From positions 1 through 54,473 of the IMG/VR virus record IMGVR_UViG_3300030060_004062: a DNA stretch of 54,473 nucleotides; one strand, 5' to 3'. Position 1 is the stretch's first letter, and every line of letters begins with the position of its first letter. The position numbers were made by a program, and so were the translations under genes. Positions 8,087-15,137 of this stretch are shown here, one piece after another. The DNA is from a virus. The notes below the pieces were generated by a model. That model saw only the letters and a list, made by a program, of their open reading frames with translations. It searched no databases and was not told the DNA's origin.

Positions 8087-8364
8087 CCGATAGACAGTTT
8101 TACAGAGAATACGGAGTTGTGTTCAATCGTGATTACGGCGACTTTGCTAAAGCTGGCGTTATGTATAAGGTTATGCATAAGCCAGGAATTGGCGATGTTG
8201 CATTGTGTGGGGATGTTGAATTTCCCCTGCTCAAGGTTGACCGTCTTCGCTCGTATGGAAACACCTTATTTTTCGAAAAAAGCGCTGACTTCGATTATGA
8301 GTACGAGATTGGAGTGCGGCGCATAGATTTCACGATTAATTTTACGGCACTTGATGATGAATGA
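8083..8364 (+). CDS. 93-residue hypothetical protein
   Basis: It is coupled to its neighbours by ATGA overlaps. It starts MTDRQFYREYGVVFNRDYG and seems mostly beta-strand. No family recognised. Confidence 0.55.
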   Translation: MTDRQFYREYGVVFNRDYGDFAKAGVMYKVMHKPGIGDVALCGDVEFPLLKVDRLRSYGNTLFFEKSADFDYEYEIGVRRIDFTINFTALDDE

Positions 8365-8521
8365 TCTTGTAACACCACTTCAATCAGCATGGGCAAAAGC
8401 AGAATGTGAGGCCCGTGATGCTGAATGGGAGGATGCAAGTAACGCTAATGCGCTTCGTGTCAAGGCTGACAGGATGAAGGAGCGTCTGGATAATGGTGAA
8501 CTTTATGAGGTGGCGTTTTGA
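8357..8521 (+). CDS. 54-residue hypothetical protein
   Basis: The frame starts MNDLVTPLQSAWAKAECEARD, overlaps the upstream gene by 8 nt and is almost all alpha-helical with alternating charges. It ends GELYEVAF with a stop that overlaps the next TTG start. Confidence 0.55.
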   Translation: MNDLVTPLQSAWAKAECEARDAEWEDASNANALRVKADRMKERLDNGELYEVAF

Positions 8522-8700
8522 ATAAGATTGAAAAAATTAGGCAGGCAGTAGCAGATTACATGCGGTCTGAAGGATGTAGTTGCTGTCGAGATACTGAGGC
8601 CCACGAAATCAACGCTGAGAGGCTTGGAAGGCTTCTTGGTGTAGGCCCGTACAAAGACGGAACCGGATATGATTTCAGCCAATACCGTAGCGAAAAATGA
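8518..8700 (+). CDS. 60-residue hypothetical protein (TTG start)
   Basis: The only coupled start is a TTG overlapping the previous stop (TTTTGA), with GAGGTGG upstream. The product has a CSCC motif that could bind metal, followed by a helical segment (EINAERLGRLLG). Confidence 0.5.
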   Translation: MNKIEKIRQAVADYMRSEGCSCCRDTEAHEINAERLGRLLGVGPYKDGTGYDFSQYRSEK

Positions 8701-8954
8701 TCACCTACTACGTAAACAACATCCCTAACGCCAAGATCAATGGCGTGTCTATGTATTGTGCTGTCGAATCCGGAAAGCCTGTCTGTTATGGAGGACGGTT
8801 ATATACCGATTCTCATTACGTGATGACAGGTGATTTTAGCTGGGTGCTTGGACTAAATGCAAATGGAAGGCCGGTGTGTCGATTTGAACGCGTGCCGTCT
8901 CCAATTTTAAACGAGCGACACTGGATTACTGAATCATATGAGGCAAAGGATTGA
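8697..8954 (+). CDS. 85-residue hypothetical protein
   Basis: It is coupled by an ATGA overlap. The product starts MITYYVNNIPNAKINGVSM and looks beta-rich with several aromatic residues. Function unknown. Confidence 0.55.
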   Translation: MITYYVNNIPNAKINGVSMYCAVESGKPVCYGGRLYTDSHYVMTGDFSWVLGLNANGRPVCRFERVPSPILNERHWITESYEAKD

Positions 8955-9161
8955 ATGATGAAAGTTCAGGTTTGGTATGATGTAAACAGAGGTTCATCAA
9001 GTGGGTTTGCAACCGTGGAAGAAACTGAAGTTGTTTACTGTAGAACAATGACCTTTGACGAAACCGGAATTCGGTTCTTTGATCGGCCTCCTCATGGTGG
9101 GAAAGATGTGATCAAGGAATTCTTCAAAAAATATAATAGATTTCGGGTCTTGAATTACTAG
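8955..9161 (+). CDS. 68-residue hypothetical protein
   Basis: This is the last gene before the block terminator. It starts at ATG 8955 or 8958, directly after the previous stop. The protein (MKVQVWYDVNRGSSSGFATVE...) is unrecognised. Confidence 0.55.
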   Translation: MMKVQVWYDVNRGSSSGFATVEETEVVYCRTMTFDETGIRFFDRPPHGGKDVIKEFFKKYNRFRVLNY

Positions 9162-9187
9162 CTATTAACAACAGAACAACCAAAAGA

Positions 9188-9217
9188 AGAGGCCGGTTGA
9201 TCCGGCCTTTTTCTTTA
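9188..9217 (+). terminator. terminator of the plus block, probably bidirectional
   Basis: GGCCGG-TTGAT-CCGGCC is followed by TTTTTCTTT on the plus strand. Read from the minus strand it is followed by TCTTCTTTT, so it can also end the protease transcript. Confidence 0.85.
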
Positions 9218-9850
9218 TTCGTACAGGGAGCAGAAGTCGTGTATTGATGTGAACCCTGACAATCCCATTAGTGAAGACTGACCAAAACCAACCACCGCAG
9301 GGAACACGGCTGTAGACAGCCCGATCAACTCACCATCATCATCAAACACCGGCCCACCAGATGATCCGGGTCCAATATCAGCATCAAAGACATACAGCTT
9401 TACCTTTTTTGCATCGAACATGCTTGACACCACACCGTCAGAGATGACCCACTCAAGTCGCATAGGGTTACCCATTGCTGTTACGCGCTCACCAAACTCA
9501 GGCTCGCGGCAATCAATCTTTGCTGGGTCGCTATCGACTGGATCATCCATCTTCATCACAGCCCAATCCGACCCTTCGCTTTTCGCCACGACCTTTGCTG
9601 GCCGCTCTGTGCCATCCTTAAACTTTATCGTCTTATCACCGGGAGTATCCGCAACATGACGATTGGTCAAAATTAAACCCGGCGCGATTAACACACCGGA
9701 CCCGTGACCGTTCTTACCCTGAACTTTGACAACCGTAGACATTAGCTCTACATAGTCAGGCGGTTTTTGATATTCATTAGATTTGATTGCACCATAGATA
9801 GCCGTGACAGCCACAGCACATCCTAGCGCGTACTTAGTTAGAGTTTTCAT
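9215..9850 (-). CDS. exported trypsin-like serine protease
   Basis: The 211-residue protein has an N-terminal hydrophobic segment (about residues 6-21) that looks like a signal anchor or signal peptide, then a chymotrypsin-fold domain. All three catalytic residues are visible: His65 (TNRHVAD), Asp95 (SDWAVMKM) and Ser164 (GPGSSGGP). HtrA/DegP proteases have this architecture, but no PDZ domain is present. It has its own promoter and terminators, which marks it as a moron. A phage-encoded exported protease is unusual; it could act in the periplasm on the host envelope or on incoming phage. The protease call is firm; the role is a guess. Confidence 0.9.
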   Translation of the reverse strand: MKTLTKYALGCAVAVTAIYGAIKSNEYQKPPDYVELMSTVVKVQGKNGHGSGVLIAPGLILTNRHVADTPGDKTIKFKDGTERPAKVVAKSEGSDWAVMKMDDPVDSDPAKIDCREPEFGERVTAMGNPMRLEWVISDGVVSSMFDAKKVKLYVFDADIGPGSSGGPVFDDDGELIGLSTAVFPAVVGFGQSSLMGLSGFTSIHDFCSLYE

Positions 9851-9879
9851 CTTATTTCTCCAGAAGTAAAACCTCTATA

Positions 9880-9907
9880 AGTCTACGCCTATTGACGAAA
9901 TGTGCAA
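9880..9907 (-). promoter_or_regulatory. protease promoter with TWACG-N8-CGTWA-type dyad
   Basis: TTGCAC (9902-9907), 16-nt spacer, TAGACT (9880-9885). Within it, on the minus strand, TTTCG-N8-CGTA (9884-9900) matches the dyad found in other promoters of this genome. Confidence 0.6.
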
Positions 9908-9909
9908 GG

Positions 9910-9935
9910 AAAAAGGCACCCCGCTAAGAGTGCCT
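9910..9935 (-). terminator. terminator after tRNA
   Basis: On the minus strand AGGCAC and GTGCCT pair around an 10-nt loop and are followed by TTTTTCC. It lies 3 nt after the tRNA CCA end. Confidence 0.8.
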
Positions 9936-9938
9936 GAA

Positions 9939-10014
9939 TGGTAGTCCCGGTTGGATTCGAACCAACTCTTTGACCCTTATGAGGAGTTCGTGCTGACCAT
10001 TACACTACGGGACC
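9939..10014 (-). tRNA. tRNA with CAT anticodon (Met or Ile-CAU)
   Basis: The cloverleaf is complete at 76 nt: acceptor GGTCCCG/CGGGACT (first pair G-U), D-arm GTGT/GCAC, anticodon loop CTCATAA, T-arm GTTGG/CCAAC with TTCGAAT loop, encoded CCA. The anticodon stem has one mismatch (A-C at its base). CAT can be elongator Met or, if lysidine-modified, Ile; the sequence does not decide. Confidence 0.92.
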
Positions 10015-10019
10015 ACATA

Positions 10020-10304
10020 TCACTCCACCCCCAAGCCGATTGATTGAATTGCGTGCAACATTTCAGCTATACAAATATCCTTAGTGTTCTGCGATCTTGT
10101 TTTAAAGCAGCCTTCACCTTGTGAATAATCAAACGCTGCCTCAGCCATCACCTCAACCTGTTCTTTGGTGAGTTTGCCGGAAATGCCACGCAAAGCAACA
10201 AGTGATCCATTGATAACTGCTGTGTTCGTCAATCCAACGGTTCCATCAATCGGCTCAAAAGGCCAATTCGATGTATCTTCTACAGGAACAGCCGCCAGCT
10301 TCAT
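10020..10304 (-). CDS. 94-residue hypothetical protein
   Basis: GGAGG precedes ATG 10304. The product (MKLAAVPVEDTSNWPFEPIDG...) has a helical middle (TKEQVEVMAEAAFDY) and ends 5 nt before the tRNA. It is co-transcribed with the tRNA and the broken gene upstream. Function unknown. Confidence 0.6.
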   Translation of the reverse strand: MKLAAVPVEDTSNWPFEPIDGTVGLTNTAVINGSLVALRGISGKLTKEQVEVMAEAAFDYSQGEGCFKTRSQNTKDICIAEMLHAIQSIGLGVE

Positions 10305-10519
10305 TTGCCTTCCTCCGCTGCAATAATGGCAGATATAAACCCAACCCTAAATTCTTTAACCGTTCCCTCTGAGACGCTGCAATCTTGACATCCTTATGGA
10401 TCGAGCAATGTAAGGTCTGCGTATCCAGACCCTGTATACATCATCCCATCAGTCGATTCCTTGAGTGCGGATATGGCGGCTTTGGCATCATCAGAATAGT
10501 TAACCCATAAACAGTCCAC
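10301..10519 (-). pseudogene. small gene split by an in-frame TAA, start codon unclear
   Basis: The frame beginning at GTG 10519 reads VDCLWVNYSDDAKAAISALK... to LLDP, then TAA (10397-10399 region, after CTCGATCCA), then GCQDCSVSEGTVKEFRVGF... and ends in a TGA that overlaps the next ATG (ATGA). The downstream coupling shows where the original gene ended. No good ATG or ribosome binding site exists upstream, because promoter sequence lies there. It looks like a decayed gene with both its start lost and an ochre mutation. Confidence 0.55.
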
Positions 10520-10520
10520 A

Positions 10521-10549
10521 ACAATACGACAATCAACGTAACACGTCAA
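10521..10549 (-). promoter_or_regulatory. promoter with TTACG-N8-CGTA dyad
   Basis: TTGACG (10544-10549), a 17-nt spacer and TATTGT (10521-10526). The spacer holds TTACG-N8-CGTA (10525-10541), one of the best examples of the shared dyad. It would transcribe the broken gene, the 10020 gene and the tRNA. Confidence 0.7.
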
Positions 10550-10551
10550 CA

Positions 10552-10580
10552 AGAAAAAGGCGAGAAATTAATCCCGCCTT
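10552..10580 (-). terminator. terminator after 10610 gene
   Basis: On the minus strand AAGGCG/CGCCTT with a 12-nt loop is followed by TTTTTC. Confidence 0.75.
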
Positions 10581-10609
10581 ATAGTCGCACGTTGCACTAC
10601 ATCATCTTA

Positions 10610-10876
10610 TCAATAATCATACCCGGTGCAATGAGACACAAGTTTATACATCTTGTCATATGTCATGGTGTTAGTTCTGTCATCCTCAAATTCGAATCCT
10701 ATTGTATCCTCAATCCTCATCATCCACATTTCACCGCTAAAAGTTATGCATGTGTGTATCTTGTCATTTTGAAGTGACGATCCAAAAATTGATCCATAGT
10801 AGAACCCAGCTCCAATGCACGATACTACGACAAAGGCACCAACTAGGTAATCACGAATGCTTTTGATTGTTTCCAT
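10610..10876 (-). CDS. 88-residue single-pass membrane protein
   Basis: AAGGAG precedes ATG 10876. The N-terminus METIKSIRDYLVG leads into a membrane helix (AFVVVSCIGAGFYYGSIFG), then a soluble domain with an acidic stretch. The frame stays open further upstream but without a ribosome binding site. A weak TTGACG box overlaps the terL stop just upstream. Function unknown. Confidence 0.6.
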   Translation of the reverse strand: METIKSIRDYLVGAFVVVSCIGAGFYYGSIFGSSLQNDKIHTCITFSGEMWMMRIEDTIGFEFEDDRTNTMTYDKMYKLVSHCTGYDY

Positions 10877-10921
10877 GTAAATCTCCTTATACAGAAACCC
10901 TACACACAACGCCATTAAACG

Positions 10922-12100
10922 TCAAGCGAAGAAACCGCCGCTGCGACGAACAGCCTCAAGCGCGTACCGGCAAGCATCAATGACGTGGTTCTTTTTGTCC
11001 TCAAGGATCGGCGTTATATCGCCTGTCAGTTTGTCTGTCTTGTAGCTGTAGTGTGATAGCTCATCAATCGTATGCTTACAGTCTGGATGTACAATAATGT
11101 CATACGACTTCATAAATTCGATACCGTCTTTTACCGAATCTGCGCCCTTCTTTGCTGGCCTGATCCTGAACCCTTGGCGCTTCATGTAGCTGATTGTCTC
11201 AGGTCTGGCAGAGTCAGCTGTGATGATCCATTCCCTTGCCCCCGGTATCTTGTCGAAAAGCTCTGGCGTATCGTCAATCTCACAGCCAACAGCGTATGCT
11301 TCACGGTCGATGTACATCTTGCGATTGTCGCTATCAATCCAGCACCGGACCAAAACAGTAGGGTCAACAGAGAACCCCCAGTCGGCACCAAAATAGAAAG
11401 TGCAATCCTCTGGTGTTTTGAAGTTTTGCACGCTCCAGTTGCGAAATACCCGTGTTTCAGAGTTCTTTAGGTAATCGCCATTCCACACATGGTTGTATCT
11501 GTCTATGTCTCGGCGCTGGTCCCATTCCATTTCCTCACGCAGTGTGTCGGGGAAAAACGGGTTATCATTCCAGTTGACGCGCTTAATGACAGACTTGGGC
11601 GGGATTTCTTTTCCTCGAAGCATGGAATCAACAGGATCAGTGTCAAATCTTGGATTCCACGTAAAGACCAGCCTAGAGCCAGACTTTCGCACAGTAGGGA
11701 TCAATAGCTTTAGGCTGTTGTCAGAGACAGTGTTAGCCTCCTCAACCCACGCAATATCAATGCCCTCTGTTGATTTAATGCTGTCCGGGTTAGTTCTAAG
11801 CCCCGCAAAGATAAAGAGCGAACCGTTACGGCCTCTGATTTCGGTCTGCGTTGAGTCATAGAAGCCAGATAGCCCCGCCGCTTCTATCTTGTCGTCAAGC
11901 AGCCTTTTGACGGAATCTTTGATAGACAACTGAATTTCACGGCAACACAATATTCGCAGTGGCTTTTGAGCGGCCATAACAACAAGGGCCTGAGCCACTG
12001 AATGCGACTTACCAGACCCTCGACCGCCATAATAACCGATATACCTTAAGTCTTCCCTGAATACGTCCTTGAACGCACTAGGTATCGTTACTTGTGACAT
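10922..12100 (-). CDS. terL: terminase large subunit
   Basis: The 392-residue packaging motor has an N-terminal ATPase with Walker A GGRGSGKS (residues 25-32) and Walker B IAWVEEA (about 117-122), and a C-terminal RNase H-like nuclease with acidic residues in FGADWGF (D240), ITADSARP (D296) and KKNHVIDACRYAL (D375). It matches the Terminase_3/PBSX-type family. I take ATG 12100 rather than the upstream TTG in phase; it overlaps terS by 23 nt. Confidence 0.95.
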   Translation of the reverse strand: MSQVTIPSAFKDVFREDLRYIGYYGGRGSGKSHSVAQALVVMAAQKPLRILCCREIQLSIKDSVKRLLDDKIEAAGLSGFYDSTQTEIRGRNGSLFIFAGLRTNPDSIKSTEGIDIAWVEEANTVSDNSLKLLIPTVRKSGSRLVFTWNPRFDTDPVDSMLRGKEIPPKSVIKRVNWNDNPFFPDTLREEMEWDQRRDIDRYNHVWNGDYLKNSETRVFRNWSVQNFKTPEDCTFYFGADWGFSVDPTVLVRCWIDSDNRKMYIDREAYAVGCEIDDTPELFDKIPGAREWIITADSARPETISYMKRQGFRIRPAKKGADSVKDGIEFMKSYDIIVHPDCKHTIDELSHYSYKTDKLTGDITPILEDKKNHVIDACRYALEAVRRSGGFFA

Positions 12101-12569
12101 CTTCACCCGGATCAACAAACTGCACAGTCACCCCAGTCTCCACCGGACCACCATCCTTACCCGTTACCTCAGTTCTGTTAACGTCCATCAGACCGAGATC
12201 ACGAGCGATAATATTGGCGTTAAGCAACTCAGCCGCAGCCCCTTCAAACTTCTGTGTTCGAATTACATTCTCAATTCGCGTTGTGATTTCCACAAAATCT
12301 TTGTTGTTTTTATAATTTGACCACGTTTGAGGGGATATATCCAAGAAAATACAAAGCCCGGTCATGGTCATGGCCCGCATCTTCATAATAGGTTCGTGAG
12401 TATTGACCCCTTGGAATGATGTCACTTTATCCTCCCAAAGAGGATTACTCTCTACCCACTCGAAATACTCACATGCGGCTTCCCATAAGACATCAGGGTC
12501 AGCGAACAATGGGCTTCTGCCATGTGAGCTTCTTTTCTTCCAAAACTGATTACCTGTTGGTGCGCCCAT
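12078..12569 (-). CDS. terS: terminase small subunit
   Basis: The 163-residue protein starts MGAPTGNQFWKKRSSHGR and contains the conserved block ILxWEAACEYFEWVESNPL, KMRAMTMTGLCIFLDIS and AAAELLNANIIARDLGL, typical of the P22 Gp3-like small terminase family that recognises pac/cos DNA and feeds TerL. Its start overlaps the upstream stop (TAATG). Confidence 0.9.
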   Translation of the reverse strand: MGAPTGNQFWKKRSSHGRSPLFADPDVLWEAACEYFEWVESNPLWEDKVTSFQGVNTHEPIMKMRAMTMTGLCIFLDISPQTWSNYKNNKDFVEITTRIENVIRTQKFEGAAAELLNANIIARDLGLMDVNRTEVTGKDGGPVETGVTVQFVDPGEDVTSNDT

Positions 12570-12799
12570 TATTCATCCCAGCCCATTACTTTATATTTCA
12601 GAAAGTCCCCGATAATCGCAGCAGCCTTGCAGTTTTCTTTATTCTTGCCGTATGTTGTCAAGCACTCATATCCGTTTTCGCCAACCTTTCTCCCAATAAT
12701 GATAACTTGGTCAAGTCGGTTGTCTTTACACACCCTTTCCGCATGTGAAACAGGTATGTTTATATCATCTTCAATACACTCTTTAATTCCTCGTGGCAT
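12569..12799 (-). CDS. 76-residue hypothetical protein
   Basis: It is coupled to terS by a TAATG overlap. The protein (MPRGIKECIEDDINIPVSH...) has an internal stretch ERVCKDNRLDQVIIIGRKVGE. Function unknown. Confidence 0.55.
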   Translation of the reverse strand: MPRGIKECIEDDINIPVSHAERVCKDNRLDQVIIIGRKVGENGYECLTTYGKNKENCKAAAIIGDFLKYKVMGWDE

Positions 12800-12802
12800 A
12801 CA

Positions 12803-13003
12803 TCAATACCTCGGTGAGCATTTTGAGCATTGGCAAGAGATAAATCTAATAATGTCATCTCCATTACCCTGATTGTACCCACGGTCAAATTTCTCGTTAG
12901 CACATACTTCGTTGCCATCAATATATTTTGATCTTAAGAATGATGAGAAACCATCATAGTCTTCACAGTCATCTTCTTTGTTGAAACGCATCTTAAATCC
13001 CAT
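12803..13003 (-). CDS. hypothetical protein with CxCxxC end
   Basis: The start is ATG 13003 or ATG 12991 (which has GGGA at a good distance). The protein ends ISCQCSKCSPRY, so the C-terminus has three close cysteines. It overlaps the remnant frame at 12993-13052. Confidence 0.5.
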   Translation of the reverse strand: MGFKMRFNKEDDCEDYDGFSSFLRSKYIDGNEVCANEKFDRGYNQGNGDDIIRFISCQCSKCSPRY

Positions 13004-13052
13004 GCTCTGTAATTGTCTCTGGCGTCATTTTTGTTGGTCTACCGGCTGGCAT
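12993..13052 (-). pseudogene. remnant of a GRPTK-type small terminase/HTH gene
   Basis: The 19-codon frame reads MPAGRPTKMTPETITEHGI and stops. MxAGRPTKxTPExxxKLE is the usual beginning of a common phage DNA-binding protein family; here only the first 14 or so residues survive. It sits upstream of an unrelated, intact terS, so it is probably a relic of replacement. Confidence 0.45.
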
Positions 13053-13098
13053 TACTTACCCCAAACTTCCTATCAAAAGCATCCTCGAACTCGCTCAT
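13039..13098 (-). CDS. 19-residue peptide
   Basis: GGGGGTGAT precedes ATG 13098. The peptide MSEFEDAFDRKFG... resembles N-termini of small phage proteins. It is the first frame after the 13.15-kb promoter and may be a leader peptide or a truncated gene. Confidence 0.35.
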   Translation of the reverse strand: MSEFEDAFDRKFGVSNASR

Positions 13099-13120
13099 AT
13101 CACCCCCAAAACATCACAAC

Positions 13121-13148
13121 ATTATAACGATTTACGCCGAATTATCAA
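13121..13148 (-). promoter_or_regulatory. terminase-operon promoter
   Basis: TTGATA (13143-13148), a 16-nt spacer and a perfect TATAAT (13121-13126). The spacer contains a degenerate dyad TTCG-N8-CGTTA. It lies inside the 3' end of the 13132 gene and would drive terS and terL. Confidence 0.7.
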
Positions 13149-13332
13149 GCTCCATAAGGCACTCAATAACCTTATCCTTGTTGGCGACAACCATCATTGC
13201 AAGATCGTTATCGTCGAACATGATAGACAGACGGTCCATTACGATAGACTGAATTGCCTGTTCCTTTGTGCTGAACTCTTCACCATCCGCACCAATGAAC
13301 ATGACTTTGTTAACTGTTTTAACTTCAACCAT
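13132..13332 (-). CDS. 66-residue hypothetical protein
   Basis: GAGGA precedes ATG 13332, which overlaps the upstream stop (TGATG). The acidic, hydrophobic-helical protein (MVEVKTVNKVMFIGADGEEF...) is unrecognised. Confidence 0.55.
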   Translation of the reverse strand: MVEVKTVNKVMFIGADGEEFSTKEQAIQSIVMDRLSIMFDDNDLAMMVVANKDKVIECLMELDNSA

Positions 13333-13646
13333 CACGAATCCTCAAATTTTGGAACATATGACCACGCAACAAGCTCATCACCCTGAAGTAGCAATGGTAA
13401 GTAATATGGCTCGTCCTCTCCTCCATCATTGTAGAACCAACCAGTATAATTATCCCCATCATCCGCCACGTCATTAGGATAAAGAAACATATCGTTAAGA
13501 TAATATGCAGAAAAGCTTGCCATCTTTCCGTTGTGCGCCCTTTTAACGCAAACTATGATTTCACGGCACTCCATACCATTCGGCATGTCTGGAATATCAT
13601 CACCATAGTACCAGTATCCTGTGTATTTCTTGACAACCTCACCCAT
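13332..13646 (-). CDS. DUF551-like protein
   Basis: ATG 13646 follows GGAG. The protein is rich in W and Y (YTGYWYYGDDIPDMPNG...) and ends GDELVAWSYVPKFED, which resembles the short W-rich phage family DUF551. Function unknown. Confidence 0.5.
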   Translation of the reverse strand: MGEVVKKYTGYWYYGDDIPDMPNGMECREIIVCVKRAHNGKMASFSAYYLNDMFLYPNDVADDGDNYTGWFYNDGGEDEPYYLPLLLQGDELVAWSYVPKFEDS

Positions 13647-13794
13647 CACACATCTCCTCAAAAATCTCATCCATGTTGCTATGTAGAATCATATCCTCGT
13701 TTTCCAGATAGCAACGCTCACAGTGGCAATCGTAAAAGTCTTGCTCTTCCTGAGTAAGCACAACCTGACATTCTCGGCAAATCAACTTGACCAT
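13639..13794 (-). CDS. 51-residue zinc-finger-like protein
   Basis: GGAGG precedes ATG 13794. The frame MVKLICRECQVVLTQEEQD... carries CREC and CHCERC, a four-to-five-cysteine pattern of a treble-clef or ribbon finger. Confidence 0.6.
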   Translation of the reverse strand: MVKLICRECQVVLTQEEQDFYDCHCERCYLENEDMILHSNMDEIFEEMCDG

Positions 13795-13830
13795 TAGAGC
13801 CTCCATTGTTGGGCTTTCAGTATCGATTAA

Positions 13831-14001
13831 TCAATCTTGTTCGTCAAACTTTTGAACAGTTGTTTTCACTATCCGGTATGCCCTTTGTCTCACTGCGGAT
13901 TCTGTCCGTTTGATAATTGACGCAATCTTACAAACTGGCATATCGCCCCAATTGTCGCGTATAAAATCGTCTTGAGCTTTTGTCCAAAGTTTTACAGCCA
14001 T
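13831..14001 (-). CDS. SANT/Myb-like DNA-binding protein
   Basis: The 56-residue frame MAVKLWTKAQDDFIRDNWGD... MPVCKIASIIKRTESAVRQRA is a clear Myb/SANT-type helix-turn-helix, as found in small phage regulators. It starts 4 nt after the upstream gene ends. It is one of two small regulators in this region and could be the protein that binds the shared promoter dyad. Confidence 0.7.
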   Translation of the reverse strand: MAVKLWTKAQDDFIRDNWGDMPVCKIASIIKRTESAVRQRAYRIVKTTVQKFDEQD

Positions 14002-14005
14002 GCCA

Positions 14006-14254
14006 TCACCGGATCAGTTCAATCATCTCTTCCTTTTTCTCGTCCAGCTTTTTAACAACGTGCTGAACGATTGTATCAATTGACGCGGCATTATCTGCCA
14101 TTACTTTTGACACACGCACTTCCGCTTGGAACGACCCACTGATTGCGCTGATTAGGTAATAGTGACCACTGATTCCGATAGCATCGAACGGAATCAAACG
14201 AAGCGACAAAAGTTTCCAGTGTCCCATGTTTTCAAAGTCTGAATCATTTAGCAT
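14006..14254 (-). CDS. 82-residue hypothetical protein
   Basis: It overlaps the end of the DUF2591 gene. The protein (MLNDSDFENMGHWKLLSLRL...) ends in a charged helix (VVKKLDEKKEEMIELIR). Function unknown. Confidence 0.55.
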   Translation of the reverse strand: MLNDSDFENMGHWKLLSLRLIPFDAIGISGHYYLISAISGSFQAEVRVSKVMADNAASIDTIVQHVVKKLDEKKEEMIELIR

Positions 14255-14672
14255 GAATGTTCTCCATTAGTTCGTCGGGTATTTCGATTTCGTCTTTCCC
14301 GTTCTCAGTCATGCAAACAGCGCGGCATATTGCGATCTTGGCGTCTTTATGGGGCTCGGCATCGACGGTGTAATCGTCATCCTCGCCAGTGTACTCGCAC
14401 GAAACCAAGAACTTTCCCTCTCGGTAGTGCCGCAAGTCACGGATCGTAAGTCTGAACTCGTCAATCAGTATGCCGGTGTGAGCCCAATTTCCTGATGGGT
14501 TGAAGTCATCAAACCTAAACTCACTGTTTGGGTTTTTCAGGATGCGAACGTCATTTGGTTTTTCTGTCCATCCCCATCCGCGATCAGTCACCAAAGACGG
14601 TTGACCATACAATACAGACGCAACCGCCCAATTCAGCGCCCGCCCTTCAAGTTCCGATACTTTAACTTTCAT
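14244..14672 (-). CDS. DUF2591 protein
   Basis: I take ATG 14672, where MKVKVSELEGRALNWAVA begins; this is the typical start of the DUF2591 phage family, followed by the RGWGWTEKPND region and LRDLRHYREGKFLV. The frame is open upstream but without family similarity. Function unknown. Confidence 0.8.
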   Translation of the reverse strand: MKVKVSELEGRALNWAVASVLYGQPSLVTDRGWGWTEKPNDVRILKNPNSEFRFDDFNPSGNWAHTGILIDEFRLTIRDLRHYREGKFLVSCEYTGEDDDYTVDAEPHKDAKIAICRAVCMTENGKDEIEIPDELMENIHAK

Positions 14673-14922
14673 CACACACCACATCCAACTCTTTACGTGT
14701 CCAAACAACGTCACCTGATTGCAGAATTCGAATTTTTGACGCTTTGCCGGAATGGTCAAGAACCTCGACGGTCATTTCATACGGCTCTGATAGATCAACT
14801 CGACCAGACTTAACGAAGTTCTCTAGTTCATAGCTGAAACCGATTTCACGCAGCTTCAATGCATCGTTAATAGCCTCTGGCGAACTTGCAATAATTGACA
14901 TTGCTAGAAGTTTGCAGATCAT
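14662..14922 (-). CDS. 86-residue hypothetical protein
   Basis: ATG 14922 overlaps the upstream stop (ATGA). The product (MICKLLAMSIIASSPEAINDA...) has a helical N-terminus and a beta-like C-terminal half ending ELDVVCDES. Function unknown. Confidence 0.55.
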   Translation of the reverse strand: MICKLLAMSIIASSPEAINDALKLREIGFSYELENFVKSGRVDLSEPYEMTVEVLDHSGKASKIRILQSGDVVWTRKELDVVCDES

Positions 14923-15137
14923 TTCTTTTCTCCAATTTTTTCTACAACCCAATCAGCCGCCAACCATATATTCAGAACGATAAGTGGCTTTGTTGAGTCA
15001 AATCCATCAGGGGAATACTCTGGAAAAAACCAGACAAAAACTAACGGTAATCCCCACATAGCAATCATAAACTTAGCCACCACATCCTCCATGTTTAAGT
15101 GACAATACACAATACGCCAAGCGACGTATCTAGTCAA
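14919..15137 (-). CDS. 72-residue membrane protein
   Basis: The frame starts at TTG 15137, overlapping the methyltransferase stop, or at ATG 15092. It has a hydrophobic middle (FMIAMWGLPLVFVWFFP) and a second semi-hydrophobic stretch (PLIVLNIWLAADWVV). Confidence 0.5.
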   Translation of the reverse strand: MTRYVAWRIVYCHLNMEDVVAKFMIAMWGLPLVFVWFFPEYSPDGFDSTKPLIVLNIWLAADWVVEKIGEKK

